From assembly GCA_002358905.1 (NCBI GenBank), contig DEPT01000050.1, positions 5,413-34,695 of the forward strand: a stretch of 29,283 bases of DNA, written 5' to 3'. Numbering within the stretch: position 1 is the stretch's first letter; each line of letters opens with the position of its first letter. The DNA is from Akkermansiaceae bacterium UBA3385. GTDB taxonomy: Bacteria > Verrucomicrobiota > Verrucomicrobiia > Verrucomicrobiales > Akkermansiaceae. The position numbers were made by a program, and so were the translations under genes. Shown here piece after piece: positions 11,012-18,055 of the stretch. A model generated the notes under the pieces. The model was not told where the DNA came from, searched no databases, and worked only from the letters and a program-made list of their open reading frames with translations.

Positions 11012-11050
11012 CGGGCGGGAGGTGCGCATGTACCCCCGCCCGTTCCTTTC
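11012..11050 (+). terminator. Hairpin between aminotransferase and thioesterase genes
   Basis: Stem CGGGCGGG (11012-11019) with CCCGCCCG (11035-11042), continued inward by GGT/ACC after a one-base bulge, followed by TTCCTTTCT. It looks like a partial terminator within the cluster. No promoter is evident between it and the next ATG at 11063, so read-through or an unseen promoter is needed. Confidence 0.6.
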
Positions 11051-11062
11051 TAACAAGAATTT

Positions 11063-11488
11063 ATGAAAAACCCGCAATACATTCTCAACTATGATGTAAT
11101 GTACTACGATACCGACTGCGGCGGCGTAGTGCACAACCTGGCCTACCTGCGCTGGGTGGAGGAATGCCGCACAAAGATGGCCCCGGAGCTCGGCATCGAT
11201 TTCATCGGACTCATCCGTGAGAACCGACACCTGGTACTGGTAAGCCACGAAGTGCAATACAAGCGCCCCGCCTTCATGGGCGATAAAATTCAGATTCATG
11301 CCTGGATTGAAAAGGTGGAGAAATCCCGCTTCTGGTGCGTGTTTGAAATCCGCCGGGATGACGCCCAGCAGGTCTGCGTAAAGGTGCGCCAATGCCTTGC
11401 CCTGGTACAGATGCCGCAGGGGCGCCCCCAACGCATCCCAGAAGACTGGTATAACAGCGCGGCGCCCGCAGAAGACCTGGCGGATTAA
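11063..11488 (+). CDS. YbgC/4HBT-family acyl-CoA thioesterase
   Basis: 141-residue hotdog-fold protein. The N-terminal motif YYDTDCGGVVHNLAYLRWVE (residues 14-33) matches the YbgC signature (DTDAGGVVYHASYLKF) with the catalytic Asp in the DTD. The middle strand LVSHEVQYKRPAFMGDKIQI is also standard. YbgC-type enzymes hydrolyse short-chain or aromatic acyl-CoA or acyl-ACP esters, and in many genomes the gene sits by tol-pal, which is not the case here. Second in the cluster, 75 nt after the aminotransferase and 6 nt before a small membrane protein. No Shine-Dalgarno motif. Substrate unknown. Confidence 0.85.
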   Translation: MKNPQYILNYDVMYYDTDCGGVVHNLAYLRWVEECRTKMAPELGIDFIGLIRENRHLVLVSHEVQYKRPAFMGDKIQIHAWIEKVEKSRFWCVFEIRRDDAQQVCVKVRQCLALVQMPQGRPQRIPEDWYNSAAPAEDLAD

Positions 11489-11494
11489 GCATCC

Positions 11495-11806
11495 ATGCAA
11501 GAACTCATCACAGATACACGATTCGGAGGCATCATCGCGGTTCTCCTCTGCGTGACATTACTTCTATGTGCCCTGCTCTTCCTTTTCAAGGACAGGGAAG
11601 TGAGGTATATCGGAGTTCTGACCGTCGCGATATTCGGTGGTGGGCTCATCGCATTGTGTGTGTTTCTCGAACTATCCGGCCTTGAGCTGCCCGATTGGCT
11701 CATAGGAAGCGGCAGGCGCAAAGTCCGAGGTACTCTCCTGCTTGCGCTATGGGCATGGTGCAGCCACAAGCTGGCAGATTGGCTTTACTACCGCCATATC
11801 GGATAA
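11495..11806 (+). CDS. Small integral membrane protein, unknown function
   Basis: 103 residues. Two clear hydrophobic helices (about 11-31 and 38-60) and a weaker third (about 79-92) with a short basic linker SGRRKVRG before it. I do not recognise the family. It starts 6 nt after the thioesterase stop, so it is probably cotranscribed and may be translationally coupled. No catalytic motif is visible. The reading frame is supported by position, spacing and the terminator just after the stop codon. Confidence 0.72.
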   Translation: MQELITDTRFGGIIAVLLCVTLLLCALLFLFKDREVRYIGVLTVAIFGGGLIALCVFLELSGLELPDWLIGSGRRKVRGTLLLALWAWCSHKLADWLYYRHIG

Positions 11807-11809
11807 TCA

Positions 11810-11842
11810 AAAAGAGGCGTGCCGAAAAAGCACGCCTCTTTT
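11810..11842. terminator. Bidirectional terminator between convergent genes
   Basis: Perfect 13-bp stem AAAAGAGGCGTGC / GCACGCCTCTTTT with a 7-nt loop. A-tract and T-tract flank both sides, so it can stop the plus-strand cluster (stop 11806) and the minus-strand UDP-glucose pyrophosphorylase (stop 11859). Confidence 0.92.
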
Positions 11843-11858
11843 GTATCTGTTAAGCTGC

Positions 11859-13181
11859 TTAAATCAGCACCTCACCACTAAGAGCTTCGCTGGAAGCAAA
11901 GGAATGGGGCTTGGTGACCACCAGCTTGCTCACATTCTTCAGGGAGGGCACACCGAGGGCATCCAGCGACTCAACGAGCTTGTAGAGCTTGCCATCCAGC
12001 AGCACCACGGGAGCCACGCCCTTGCATTCGGGAGCCAGCTGCATAGCGCCGGCATCATCAATCACCACGGCATCAGAACGCAGCAGAAGCAGGTCTGAGC
12101 AGGTCTTCACGGGGAAGAAACGGGAACGAGGCACACAAACGGCACGAGCACCGGGGAAACACTGCAGGGCAGCACCCATGGCAGTTTCCAGCTGGTACAC
12201 CTTCTGGCTGGAAGCATCGCGCGGATCAACCGTCTTGCTGTTGCAGATAACCGGCAAGGGGAGCACGCCACCGTTAGCCTCCAGCACGTCCTTGAGCGCA
12301 TCCAGGCGAATCCAGAGGTTGTTGGTGTTGAAATAGCGGTGTTTCTCGATATTCTGGAACGACTCTACATCCGCATCCGGGCACTGGGCTACCTCGCGCA
12401 GAATCGGCTGGCCGTCGGCCTTGCGGGTGGCCAGGTGGCCACCCTTTTTATCAGCCTCCGTGCGGCGGGTCACCTCCATCACAAAAGGAGCACCGCTCTC
12501 CGCAAACCAGCGCAGGAAACGAGTATCCAGCTGGGCGCCCAGGTTGTCGGAATTGGAAACAAAGGCATATTTCACACCTGCTGCCAGCAACTTATCCAGC
12601 CAGCCACTGCCCACCAGGGCGGGATAAATATCGCCATGGCCGGGCGGGCACCACTCCAACTCCGGGTTAGCGGGGTATTCCACCGGCTCCAGCGTATCCG
12701 TCACCAGCTTGGGCACACGGTTCTGCAGCATTTCCACCCTGGCAGCATCTGCGAAATCGGCATACTGAGCCAGATGCGCCATGGTATCCTCGCTGGTGGA
12801 GAAGGAATTCATGAGCAGCAGATTCACCGGGTACTGAGCGCGCTCCCGCAGGCTCTGCACCTGGCGCACAATCGTATCAAGGAATGTCACACCGGGCTTG
12901 ATTTCCAGCAGACTCTTAGCCTTCTGCAGTCCCATGCCGGTACCCAGACCTCCATTCAGCTTCACCAGCACCGCCTGTGCCAGCAGAGCGGCATCGGCCT
13001 CCGGCGTGGCACATACCAGTTCATCCCAGTCAGCCACATCACGTGCGGGTTCAATCTCCTCCTCACAAATCATCATGGACTGATTCGAGGTCAACACCCC
13101 CACACTGTGGCGGAAAGCATCTATAGCAGCGCGAGAAAGCCCCACGCCCTGCATCTTGCATTCAATGGACGTAAAATTCAT
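11859..13181 (-). CDS. UTP-glucose-1-phosphate uridylyltransferase, eukaryotic UGP2-type
   Basis: Makes UDP-glucose from UTP and glucose-1-phosphate for glycan synthesis. 440 residues. The nucleotide-binding loop LNGGLGTGMGLQKAKS (75-90), the LLMNSFSTSEDT segment (122-133), WCPPGHGDIYPAL (177-189) and the NSDNLGA strand (210-216) match the UDPGP family found mainly in eukaryotes and some bacteria, not the GalU family. It could feed the glycosyltransferases in this window. UDP-N-acetylhexosamine pyrophosphorylases share the family; the NGG loop favours UGP but does not prove it. The start lies 11 nt after a TATACT -10. Confidence 0.88.
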   Translation of the reverse strand: MNFTSIECKMQGVGLSRAAIDAFRHSVGVLTSNQSMMICEEEIEPARDVADWDELVCATPEADAALLAQAVLVKLNGGLGTGMGLQKAKSLLEIKPGVTFLDTIVRQVQSLRERAQYPVNLLLMNSFSTSEDTMAHLAQYADFADAARVEMLQNRVPKLVTDTLEPVEYPANPELEWCPPGHGDIYPALVGSGWLDKLLAAGVKYAFVSNSDNLGAQLDTRFLRWFAESGAPFVMEVTRRTEADKKGGHLATRKADGQPILREVAQCPDADVESFQNIEKHRYFNTNNLWIRLDALKDVLEANGGVLPLPVICNSKTVDPRDASSQKVYQLETAMGAALQCFPGARAVCVPRSRFFPVKTCSDLLLLRSDAVVIDDAGAMQLAPECKGVAPVVLLDGKLYKLVESLDALGVPSLKNVSKLVVTKPHSFASSEALSGEVLI

Positions 13182-13192
13182 ATAACGCGCGA

Positions 13193-13221
13193 AGTATACA
13201 GCTGATATATAGTATTTTCAA
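13193..13221 (-). promoter_or_regulatory. Promoter of the UDP-glucose pyrophosphorylase gene
   Basis: Minus strand: -35 TTGAAA (13221-13216), 17-bp spacer, -10 TATACT (13198-13193), 11 nt to the ATG at 13181. Predicted leader about 4-5 nt. Confidence 0.75.
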
Positions 13222-13255
13222 CCCTGAATTCCTGCATCTTCGCAAAAAAGCAAGC

Positions 13256-13284
13256 TTGCCAGCGCAGCAGATGTCTGCTAGCAT
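13256..13284 (+). promoter_or_regulatory. Promoter of the ankyrin lipoprotein gene
   Basis: -35 TTGCCA (13256-13261), 17-bp spacer, -10 TAGCAT (13279-13284), 8 nt to the ATG at 13293. Divergent from the pyrophosphorylase promoter with 34 bp between the two -35 hexamers. Confidence 0.7.
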
Positions 13285-13292
13285 AACAAACA

Positions 13293-13874
13293 ATGACGCA
13301 ACGCAGTCTCCTTCCCCTGCTCATTCTGAACCTGCTGCTTCCCGGCTGCCAGCACACGGCGTCTGCCGACCATAGCTTGAGAACAGCCGCCCGAGCCGGT
13401 AATCTGCAAGCCATTCAACAAGCCATTGAACAAGGAGAAACAGTCAATCCTCCGCCCGGGCTTAACCAAACACCACTGGGGCACCTGCTGCACCAATACA
13501 AGCGAAGCAATACAACCCAACAACTTGAGATTGAACAGGCAGCTACTTACCTTCTGGATATGGGGGCAGACCCCAACGCGCTGCACCACGGCTTCACCCC
13601 GCTGCAGATTGCAGCCGGACAGGGCAGCATTGCCCTGATTTCCCTTCTCATCGAACGCGGTGGTGACCCATCCCTGGAAACGGCTGCAGGTCTGGCACCT
13701 ATCTGGCAAGCCGTTTTTGACAACGATTTCCGGGTTGCTTACGAACTACTGCGCAGCGGCGCCAACCCCAACGCCCTGAATGAAAGCGGGCAGACACCCC
13801 TGGAATATCTGCGAGCTCAGGGACACACCAAAACCAGAATCATGCTTTACCTCCGGCGTTTCGGAGGGCACTGA
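13293..13874 (+). CDS. Ankyrin-repeat lipoprotein
   Basis: 193 residues. Lipoprotein signal with lipobox LLPGC, lipidated Cys19, so anchored in a membrane and facing the periplasm or surface. Ankyrin-type units occur at about 27-55 (HSLRTAARAGNLQAIQQAIEQG), 78-95 (DMGADPNAL), 99-127 (HGFTPLQIAAGQGSIALISL), 132-160 and 165-190 (SGQTPLEYLRAQGHTK). The first repeat is split by an insert at about 66-80. A protein-binding role is likely; the partner is unknown. Its stop codon directly abuts the stop of the convergent UvrA-family gene, with no terminator between them. The start is 8 nt after the -10. Confidence 0.85.
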   Translation: MTQRSLLPLLILNLLLPGCQHTASADHSLRTAARAGNLQAIQQAIEQGETVNPPPGLNQTPLGHLLHQYKRSNTTQQLEIEQAATYLLDMGADPNALHHGFTPLQIAAGQGSIALISLLIERGGDPSLETAAGLAPIWQAVFDNDFRVAYELLRSGANPNALNESGQTPLEYLRAQGHTKTRIMLYLRRFGGH

Positions 13875-16304
13875 TTATACCGGCTCACCTGCATAGGTAA
13901 TCCGGCCACCATCTTTTCCGGAACCCGGTCCCAGCTCCACCAGATAATCAGCCCGGGATAAAATCCCCTGGTTATGCTCGATGCAGAGAACTGTATGCCC
14001 GGCAGCACGCAAACGGTAAATGGCCCGAAGCAGCATATCCAGTTCCCCGAAATGTAAGCCGGTACTGGGCTCATCCAGCACCAGCAGCAACTGCTCACCG
14101 GGGCGGCTGCCACGCCTGGGGGCTGCCTTTGCCAGATATGTTGCCAGCTTCACACGCTGGGACTCGCCACCGGACAGCGTTGTAACAGCCCGGTCTAAAG
14201 GCAGATATCCCAATCCGAGCTCCTGCAATGCTTTCAGAATGGCCGCAGCTTGTGGCACCGGAGCAAAGAACTCCAGAGCCTCATCTACAGTCTGCGCCAG
14301 AGCCTGAGCAATGGATTTGCCACGCCATGTTACTTCCAGCGTTTCCCTGTTGTAGCGAGCACCGTGGCAGGCATCGCATTCCGTATACAAATCAGCCAGG
14401 AAATTCATATCCACCTGCAAGCGCCCCGTTCCGCCGCAGCGCTCACACCGGCCACCCCGTGTATTCAACGAGAAGCGCGCTGCCGTATACCCGCGTTGGC
14501 GAGCCAGTGGCAGCGCCGCGTACAGCGGTCTCAAGGCATCCAACAGGCCTGTAGCAGTAGCCGGGGTGGAACGCGGTGACGAGCCCAACGGGCTCTGGTC
14601 TACCAGAACCATACGGGTAATGGACTCTGCCCCTTCCACCTCACCAGCTTTCAGCGCAGGTAAAAGGCATTCATGTACCAGGGTACTCTTGCCAGAACCA
14701 CCCGGCCCGGAAATACAAGTAAAGCTTCCAGCCGGAAAGCGGAACTCCACATCCTGCAAATTGCGCGCCGATGCGTGGCGCAGGGTCAGCCATTGACAGG
14801 CGGCCAGATTTCTGGGTTCCACAGCAGGCAATACACGGGAACCAGCCAGCCACGCCCCCGTGGGCGAATCCGGATTTCTCAGAAAATCCTCATAGGTACC
14901 CTCTGCGAGCACTGCCCCGCCATTCAATCCGCTGCCAGGCCCCATTTCCACCAGCCAGTCGCAGGCCTGCAGCAGCTGCGGATCGTGCTCCACCACAAGA
15001 ATGGTGTTTCCCTTATCACGCAGACGCTGCAGTGCAGCCACCAGGCGTTCCGTTTCTCGGGGATGCAAACCTATGGTTGGCTCGTCCAGAATATACAGAA
15101 CCCCGGAAAGCCCGCCACCAATCTGCCCGGCCAGGCGGGCACGCTGCAATTCTCCACCAGATAGCGTATTAGCGGCGCGGGAAAGATTCAGATACCCCAG
15201 CCCCAGTTCCAGCAGACAATCCAGGCGCTGTTTCACACTTTCCAGCGCCGTCTGCAAGGCTTCGCGATAGGCCACAGGCACCTCAAGTAAATCCAGCAAG
15301 GCGCGATTTTCCTGCACGGGAAGTTCACAGAAAGTCCCCAGGCTCAACTCCTGGCCGGCAAACTCCAGTGTCACAGCCAGTGCAGTGGGATTCAACCGCA
15401 TTCCCTTGCACGCGGGGCAAATGTTCAACTCTCCCTTCCCCCCCTCCAGAGTGCCCAGACCGTTGCACTCCGGACATGCTCCATGGGGAGAAAAATGAGA
15501 AAACAAGCCCGGAGTCAGGTCCGGAAGAGTGAACCCGGTTTCAGCATTTCGGTAACGGGTATGAAAACACACCTGCTCCGGGTCAGAGCCGCGTTCCTGC
15601 ACCACAGCACGCAGTTCATCCGGCCACAGGCGCAACGCTGCCTGCACAGAATCGGCCACACGGGAATCCACTCCTTCACGCAAAACAATGCGATCCACCA
15701 CCAGTTCGCACACCTGGCCGGGAGCCGGGGGATTATGCTCCAGCTCTTCAATGTCCAGGATGTCACCATCCACCCGGACTCGCAGATAGCCCTGCTTTCG
15801 CAGCATCAGGATATCGCTCTCCGGATTCTGCCCAAAAACGGGAGAAAGAGGCGCCAGCAAGGTCAGCCTGGTACTCTCCGGGCGGGCCAGAAGCCGCTGG
15901 CAGATTTCCTCTGGGCTGAGCCGTGTCAGGCAGGCACCCGTCACCGGGTCGTGCGGCACACCTATGGCAGCGTACAAAATCCGCAGGTAATCCAGCACCT
16001 CCGTAAGAGAGCCCAGAACCGTTCGGGATTGTCCGGCAGGCAGGTGTTGCTCCAGGCAAAGGGCGGGAGGAAGCCCATCTATGCGCTCAACCCGCGGTTT
16101 CTCCGGTCTGGACAACAAGCGACGTGCCCCGGCAGATAAGCAATCCAGAAAGCGGCGGCGAGATTCAGCAAACAACGTATCATACGCCAAGGTGCTCTTG
16201 CCGGAACCACTGGGCCCCATCAGCGCAATGAGCTTGCCTGCCGGCAACGTTAAATTGATATGCCGCAGGGTGTTCTGACTGGCACCTGTAATGCGGATAT
16301 CCAT
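13875..16304 (-). CDS. uvrA: UvrA-family excision-repair ATPase (UvrA paralogue)
   Basis: 809 residues, shorter than housekeeping UvrA (about 940). Two ABC modules: Walker A GPSGSGKST (30-38) with signature LSGGELQRARL and Walker B LYILDEPTIGLH (about 403-414), then GPGGSGKSTL (533-542) with TLSGGESQRVKL and LLVLDEPSTGLH. The UvrB-binding region (about 118-245) is retained (TLLAPL, GYLRVRVDG). The first zinc site keeps Cys277/Cys280 but the usual first pair is Asn253/Thr256 by alignment with E. coli UvrA. Cys296/Cys299 and the C-terminal zinc site (Cys620, 623, 643, 646) are present. It may act in nucleotide excision repair or, like UvrA2 types, in drug or DNA-adduct tolerance. Third gene of the bactofilin operon, 18 nt after the previous stop. 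A complete uvrA may exist elsewhere. Confidence 0.85.
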   Translation of the reverse strand: MDIRITGASQNTLRHINLTLPAGKLIALMGPSGSGKSTLAYDTLFAESRRRFLDCLSAGARRLLSRPEKPRVERIDGLPPALCLEQHLPAGQSRTVLGSLTEVLDYLRILYAAIGVPHDPVTGACLTRLSPEEICQRLLARPESTRLTLLAPLSPVFGQNPESDILMLRKQGYLRVRVDGDILDIEELEHNPPAPGQVCELVVDRIVLREGVDSRVADSVQAALRLWPDELRAVVQERGSDPEQVCFHTRYRNAETGFTLPDLTPGLFSHFSPHGACPECNGLGTLEGGKGELNICPACKGMRLNPTALAVTLEFAGQELSLGTFCELPVQENRALLDLLEVPVAYREALQTALESVKQRLDCLLELGLGYLNLSRAANTLSGGELQRARLAGQIGGGLSGVLYILDEPTIGLHPRETERLVAALQRLRDKGNTILVVEHDPQLLQACDWLVEMGPGSGLNGGAVLAEGTYEDFLRNPDSPTGAWLAGSRVLPAVEPRNLAACQWLTLRHASARNLQDVEFRFPAGSFTCISGPGGSGKSTLVHECLLPALKAGEVEGAESITRMVLVDQSPLGSSPRSTPATATGLLDALRPLYAALPLARQRGYTAARFSLNTRGGRCERCGGTGRLQVDMNFLADLYTECDACHGARYNRETLEVTWRGKSIAQALAQTVDEALEFFAPVPQAAAILKALQELGLGYLPLDRAVTTLSGGESQRVKLATYLAKAAPRRGSRPGEQLLLVLDEPSTGLHFGELDMLLRAIYRLRAAGHTVLCIEHNQGILSRADYLVELGPGSGKDGGRITYAGEPV

Positions 16305-16322
16305 ACAGAAAAGGAAAAAAAA

Positions 16323-16985
16323 TCAGAAGTGACTCCGGTCATCAAAGCGGCCACCGGGGTCAACCACAACATCCGCCGCCTTGCATACTCCTTCATAAGC
16401 GCCGCCGCGGTATACATGCAGCACGCCCTTGCACTGCAAACGGCCTTTCAGAGAGCCATACAAAGCCACCTCCTCAGCCGCAGCACCCACCGTCAGCTCC
16501 ACTTCCGCGCCTTTATCCACCACCAGCTTACCCGCACTGATGGAGCCGTCCAGCACCATGGACGTATTGAAACTCAGTGTACCCGCACAGCGGAATGAAC
16601 CGGAGACCCGGCCATCCACCACCATATCATGGCAAACCACAGAAAGGTTTGACAACACCGTGCCAGAAGGGACATGCACATTTCCCAGCGTCCGGACCGT
16701 CAGACGGCGGAATCCAGGACGAATCTCCACATCTGCCATATTGAGATGCGCATGGCAATGAATGCAATTTGCAGAAAGCGCCGCAGAGGGCACCTGGCAG
16801 CTCTTGCCGCATTCATAGCACACCACCTCGCGCATGGGCACCCGGACCCGGGACTCATCGGAACGAAACGAGGTGAGCGCGGCTCTACGGTCGCGCTCAC
16901 CTTCGGGTAACAAGCCGGAAACAGTAGGAACAATCAACGGTTCTGTTCTGAACTCCGGCATGGCAAAATTGCTATATCGGCTCAA
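16323..16985 (-). CDS. Zinc-ribbon bactofilin-like protein
   Basis: 220 residues from a TTG at 16985, or 212 from the ATG at 16961. The TTG overlaps the TGA stop of the bactofilin gene as TTGA, a usual coupling arrangement; the ATG leaves a 20-nt gap, and I cannot decide between them. After a basic N-terminal part there is a zinc ribbon, CYECGKSC (Cys56/Cys59) and CIHC (Cys74/Cys77). A bactofilin-like beta-helical domain follows at about 92-215, with repeated V-x-G strands (GNVHVPSGTVLSNLSVVCHDMVVDGRVSGS, split here at its natural turns). Bactofilins polymerise into membrane-associated filaments for cell shape or polar organisation. The zinc ribbon suggests a modified filament subunit that can hold a partner or nucleic acid; that is inference. 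Confidence 0.8.
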   Translation of the reverse strand: MSRYSNFAMPEFRTEPLIVPTVSGLLPEGERDRRAALTSFRSDESRVRVPMREVVCYECGKSCQVPSAALSANCIHCHAHLNMADVEIRPGFRRLTVRTLGNVHVPSGTVLSNLSVVCHDMVVDGRVSGSFRCAGTLSFNTSMVLDGSISAGKLVVDKGAEVELTVGAAAEEVALYGSLKGRLQCKGVLHVYRGGAYEGVCKAADVVVDPGGRFDDRSHF

Positions 16986-17605
16986 CCAAGCAGGTTGGCA
17001 TCAGAAGCCGGGCTCTGGGAAGCACGGGGGGCTGCCTTCTTGGGGGCAGCGGCGGCAGTCACCGGCATTTCTGCAGGAGAACCTACGCGGCAATGACCCA
17101 CAAACACGGCACCTTCCTCAATGGAAATCTTTGCGGCGCTCACATCGCCCACCACCTCAGCGGTGGCAGCCAGGACCACACGGTCCGTCACCGTGATGTC
17201 GCCCATCACCTTGCCGTGAATGATGGCACTGCGGGTACGCACAGCCACTTTGTTCTTGTCACCAGCCTGAATGCTGGCGTTGACACCCACCGTCAACTCA
17301 CCATCGGAAGTAATCTCACCCTCCACGGAACCGTCCACAAGCAGGTCATCCGTGAAACGGAGCGTACCCACCACAGACACGTCATAATTCAGCACGTTAC
17401 GGGTCGAGGTCGGGGCAGCTGCAGCAGCGGTACCTACCTCAAACGGGGAGGCAGAAGTTTCCTCCACACCAAAATATCCGCCATTTGCGGGAGCAGGAGC
17501 AGCAGGCTGCTGCACGGGAGCCCCCCACTCTGCGGGAACGTCATTCTCAGCAAAGGGGGACGGAGAAGCGGGAGAACCATCGGGCTTTTTGGGATACTTG
17601 AACAT
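16982..17605 (-). CDS. Bactofilin (polymer-forming cytoskeletal protein)
   Basis: 207 residues. The bactofilin beta-helix lies at about 70-175 (YDVSVVGTLRFTDDLLVDGS, VEGEITSDGELTVG, GKVMGDITVTDRVVLA, AEVVGDVSAAKISIEEGAVF). A long Pro/Ala-rich disordered N-terminal tail (1-68) and a shorter Ala/Ser C-terminal tail flank it, the usual bactofilin arrangement. Members build non-nucleotide filaments at the inner membrane and guide peptidoglycan synthesis or cell shape. First gene of an operon with a zinc-ribbon bactofilin and a UvrA-family ATPase. No clean promoter is seen; a TATAAA at 17631-17626 lacks a good -35, and TACAGA at 17620-17615 lies 9 nt before the ATG with only a weak TGTGTG upstream. 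Confidence 0.88.
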   Translation of the reverse strand: MFKYPKKPDGSPASPSPFAENDVPAEWGAPVQQPAAPAPANGGYFGVEETSASPFEVGTAAAAAPTSTRNVLNYDVSVVGTLRFTDDLLVDGSVEGEITSDGELTVGVNASIQAGDKNKVAVRTRSAIIHGKVMGDITVTDRVVLAATAEVVGDVSAAKISIEEGAVFVGHCRVGSPAEMPVTAAAAPKKAAPRASQSPASDANLLG

Positions 17606-17814
17606 AATCTTTTCTCTGTAAGCTATTTATAGAAAATCACACACGCCTGTTCCGGCGCTGCTTATATGGTACATGGTTGCACTCCCTTTGTCGATATGAA
17701 AATTTGTCAGATGCGGATTTTTTTCATAGCTGAGAAGTGTAAAAACAAATGCGACACTGGAAAGCCCCAAAAAAGTCACCCAAGGTGCCCAAACTGCCCT
17801 AGCCAGGATGGGGG

Positions 17815-17850
17815 TGTGGGGGAAGGACGGCAATGAGTCCTTCCCCCACA
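17815..17850. repeat. Long perfect hairpin in the bactofilin-eptA intergenic region
   Basis: Arms 17815-17828 and 17837-17850 form an uninterrupted 14-bp stem, loop 8 nt (GGCAATGA). Neither strand has a T-run behind it, so it is not an ordinary terminator. It lies about 210 nt upstream of the bactofilin start and 205 nt upstream of the EptA-like start. It may be a REP-like element, an RNA structure or the remains of a mobile element. Confidence 0.7.
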
Positions 17851-17929
17851 TGACTCCACGATAAAAAAGGAGTGCTTTTAGGTGTTGCATTTAATTTTGC
17901 CATTCTCACACAACAGCAAGATTTCGTCT

Positions 17930-17968
17930 TTTGTCTTGACATAGACATTTTTTTCAGTAGTCTAAGCT
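17930..17968 (+). promoter_or_regulatory. Upstream copy of duplicated dyad/-35 element before the EptA-like gene
   Basis: TTTGTCTTGACATAGACATT continues as T-run, then TCTAAGCT. It contains the dyad TGTCT-N6-AGACA (17932-17947) overlapping a perfect -35 TTGACA (17936-17941). The -10 is poor (TAGTCT at 16 bp, or TCTAAG at 19 bp), as expected for a regulated promoter. Confidence 0.6.
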
Positions 17969-17995
17969 CCAAGATACTCCGCTCCTTACATAGCC

Positions 17996-18032
17996 TTTGT
18001 CTTGACATAGACATTTTTCTGTATTCTAAGCT
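17996..18032 (+). promoter_or_regulatory. Downstream copy of duplicated dyad/-35 element before the EptA-like gene
   Basis: The same 23-nt core as the upstream copy, offset by exactly 66 bp, again followed by TCTAAGCT. Dyad TGTCT-N6-AGACA at 17998-18013; -35 TTGACA at 18002-18007; candidate -10 TCTAAG at 18025-18030 (17 bp). The start codon at 18056 is about 25 nt beyond. Confidence 0.6.
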
Positions 18033-18055
18033 ATCCGTAAATTCCATAATCGTCA

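Larger units (their letters stand above)
17606..18055. other. 450-bp intergenic region between bactofilin operon and EptA-like gene
   Basis: This stretch has no convincing gene. It holds the bactofilin 5' region (17606-17660), the perfect hairpin at 17815-17850 and the two repeated promoter-like elements at 17930-18032. An 87-codon minus-strand frame (17627-17890) crosses the hairpin and looks like noncoding sequence read by chance. The part right of about 17850 is AT-richer than the genes to its left. Confidence 0.6.

Noticed and set aside
17627..17890. 87-codon minus-strand frame upstream of the bactofilin gene
   Set aside because: It runs through the perfect hairpin, has no promoter or start signal, and its product shows no domain; more likely noncoding repeat-type sequence.
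17930..18018. CRISPR-like array from two 23-nt repeats
   Set aside because: Only two copies, each fitting a promoter with a shared downstream motif, and no cas genes nearby.
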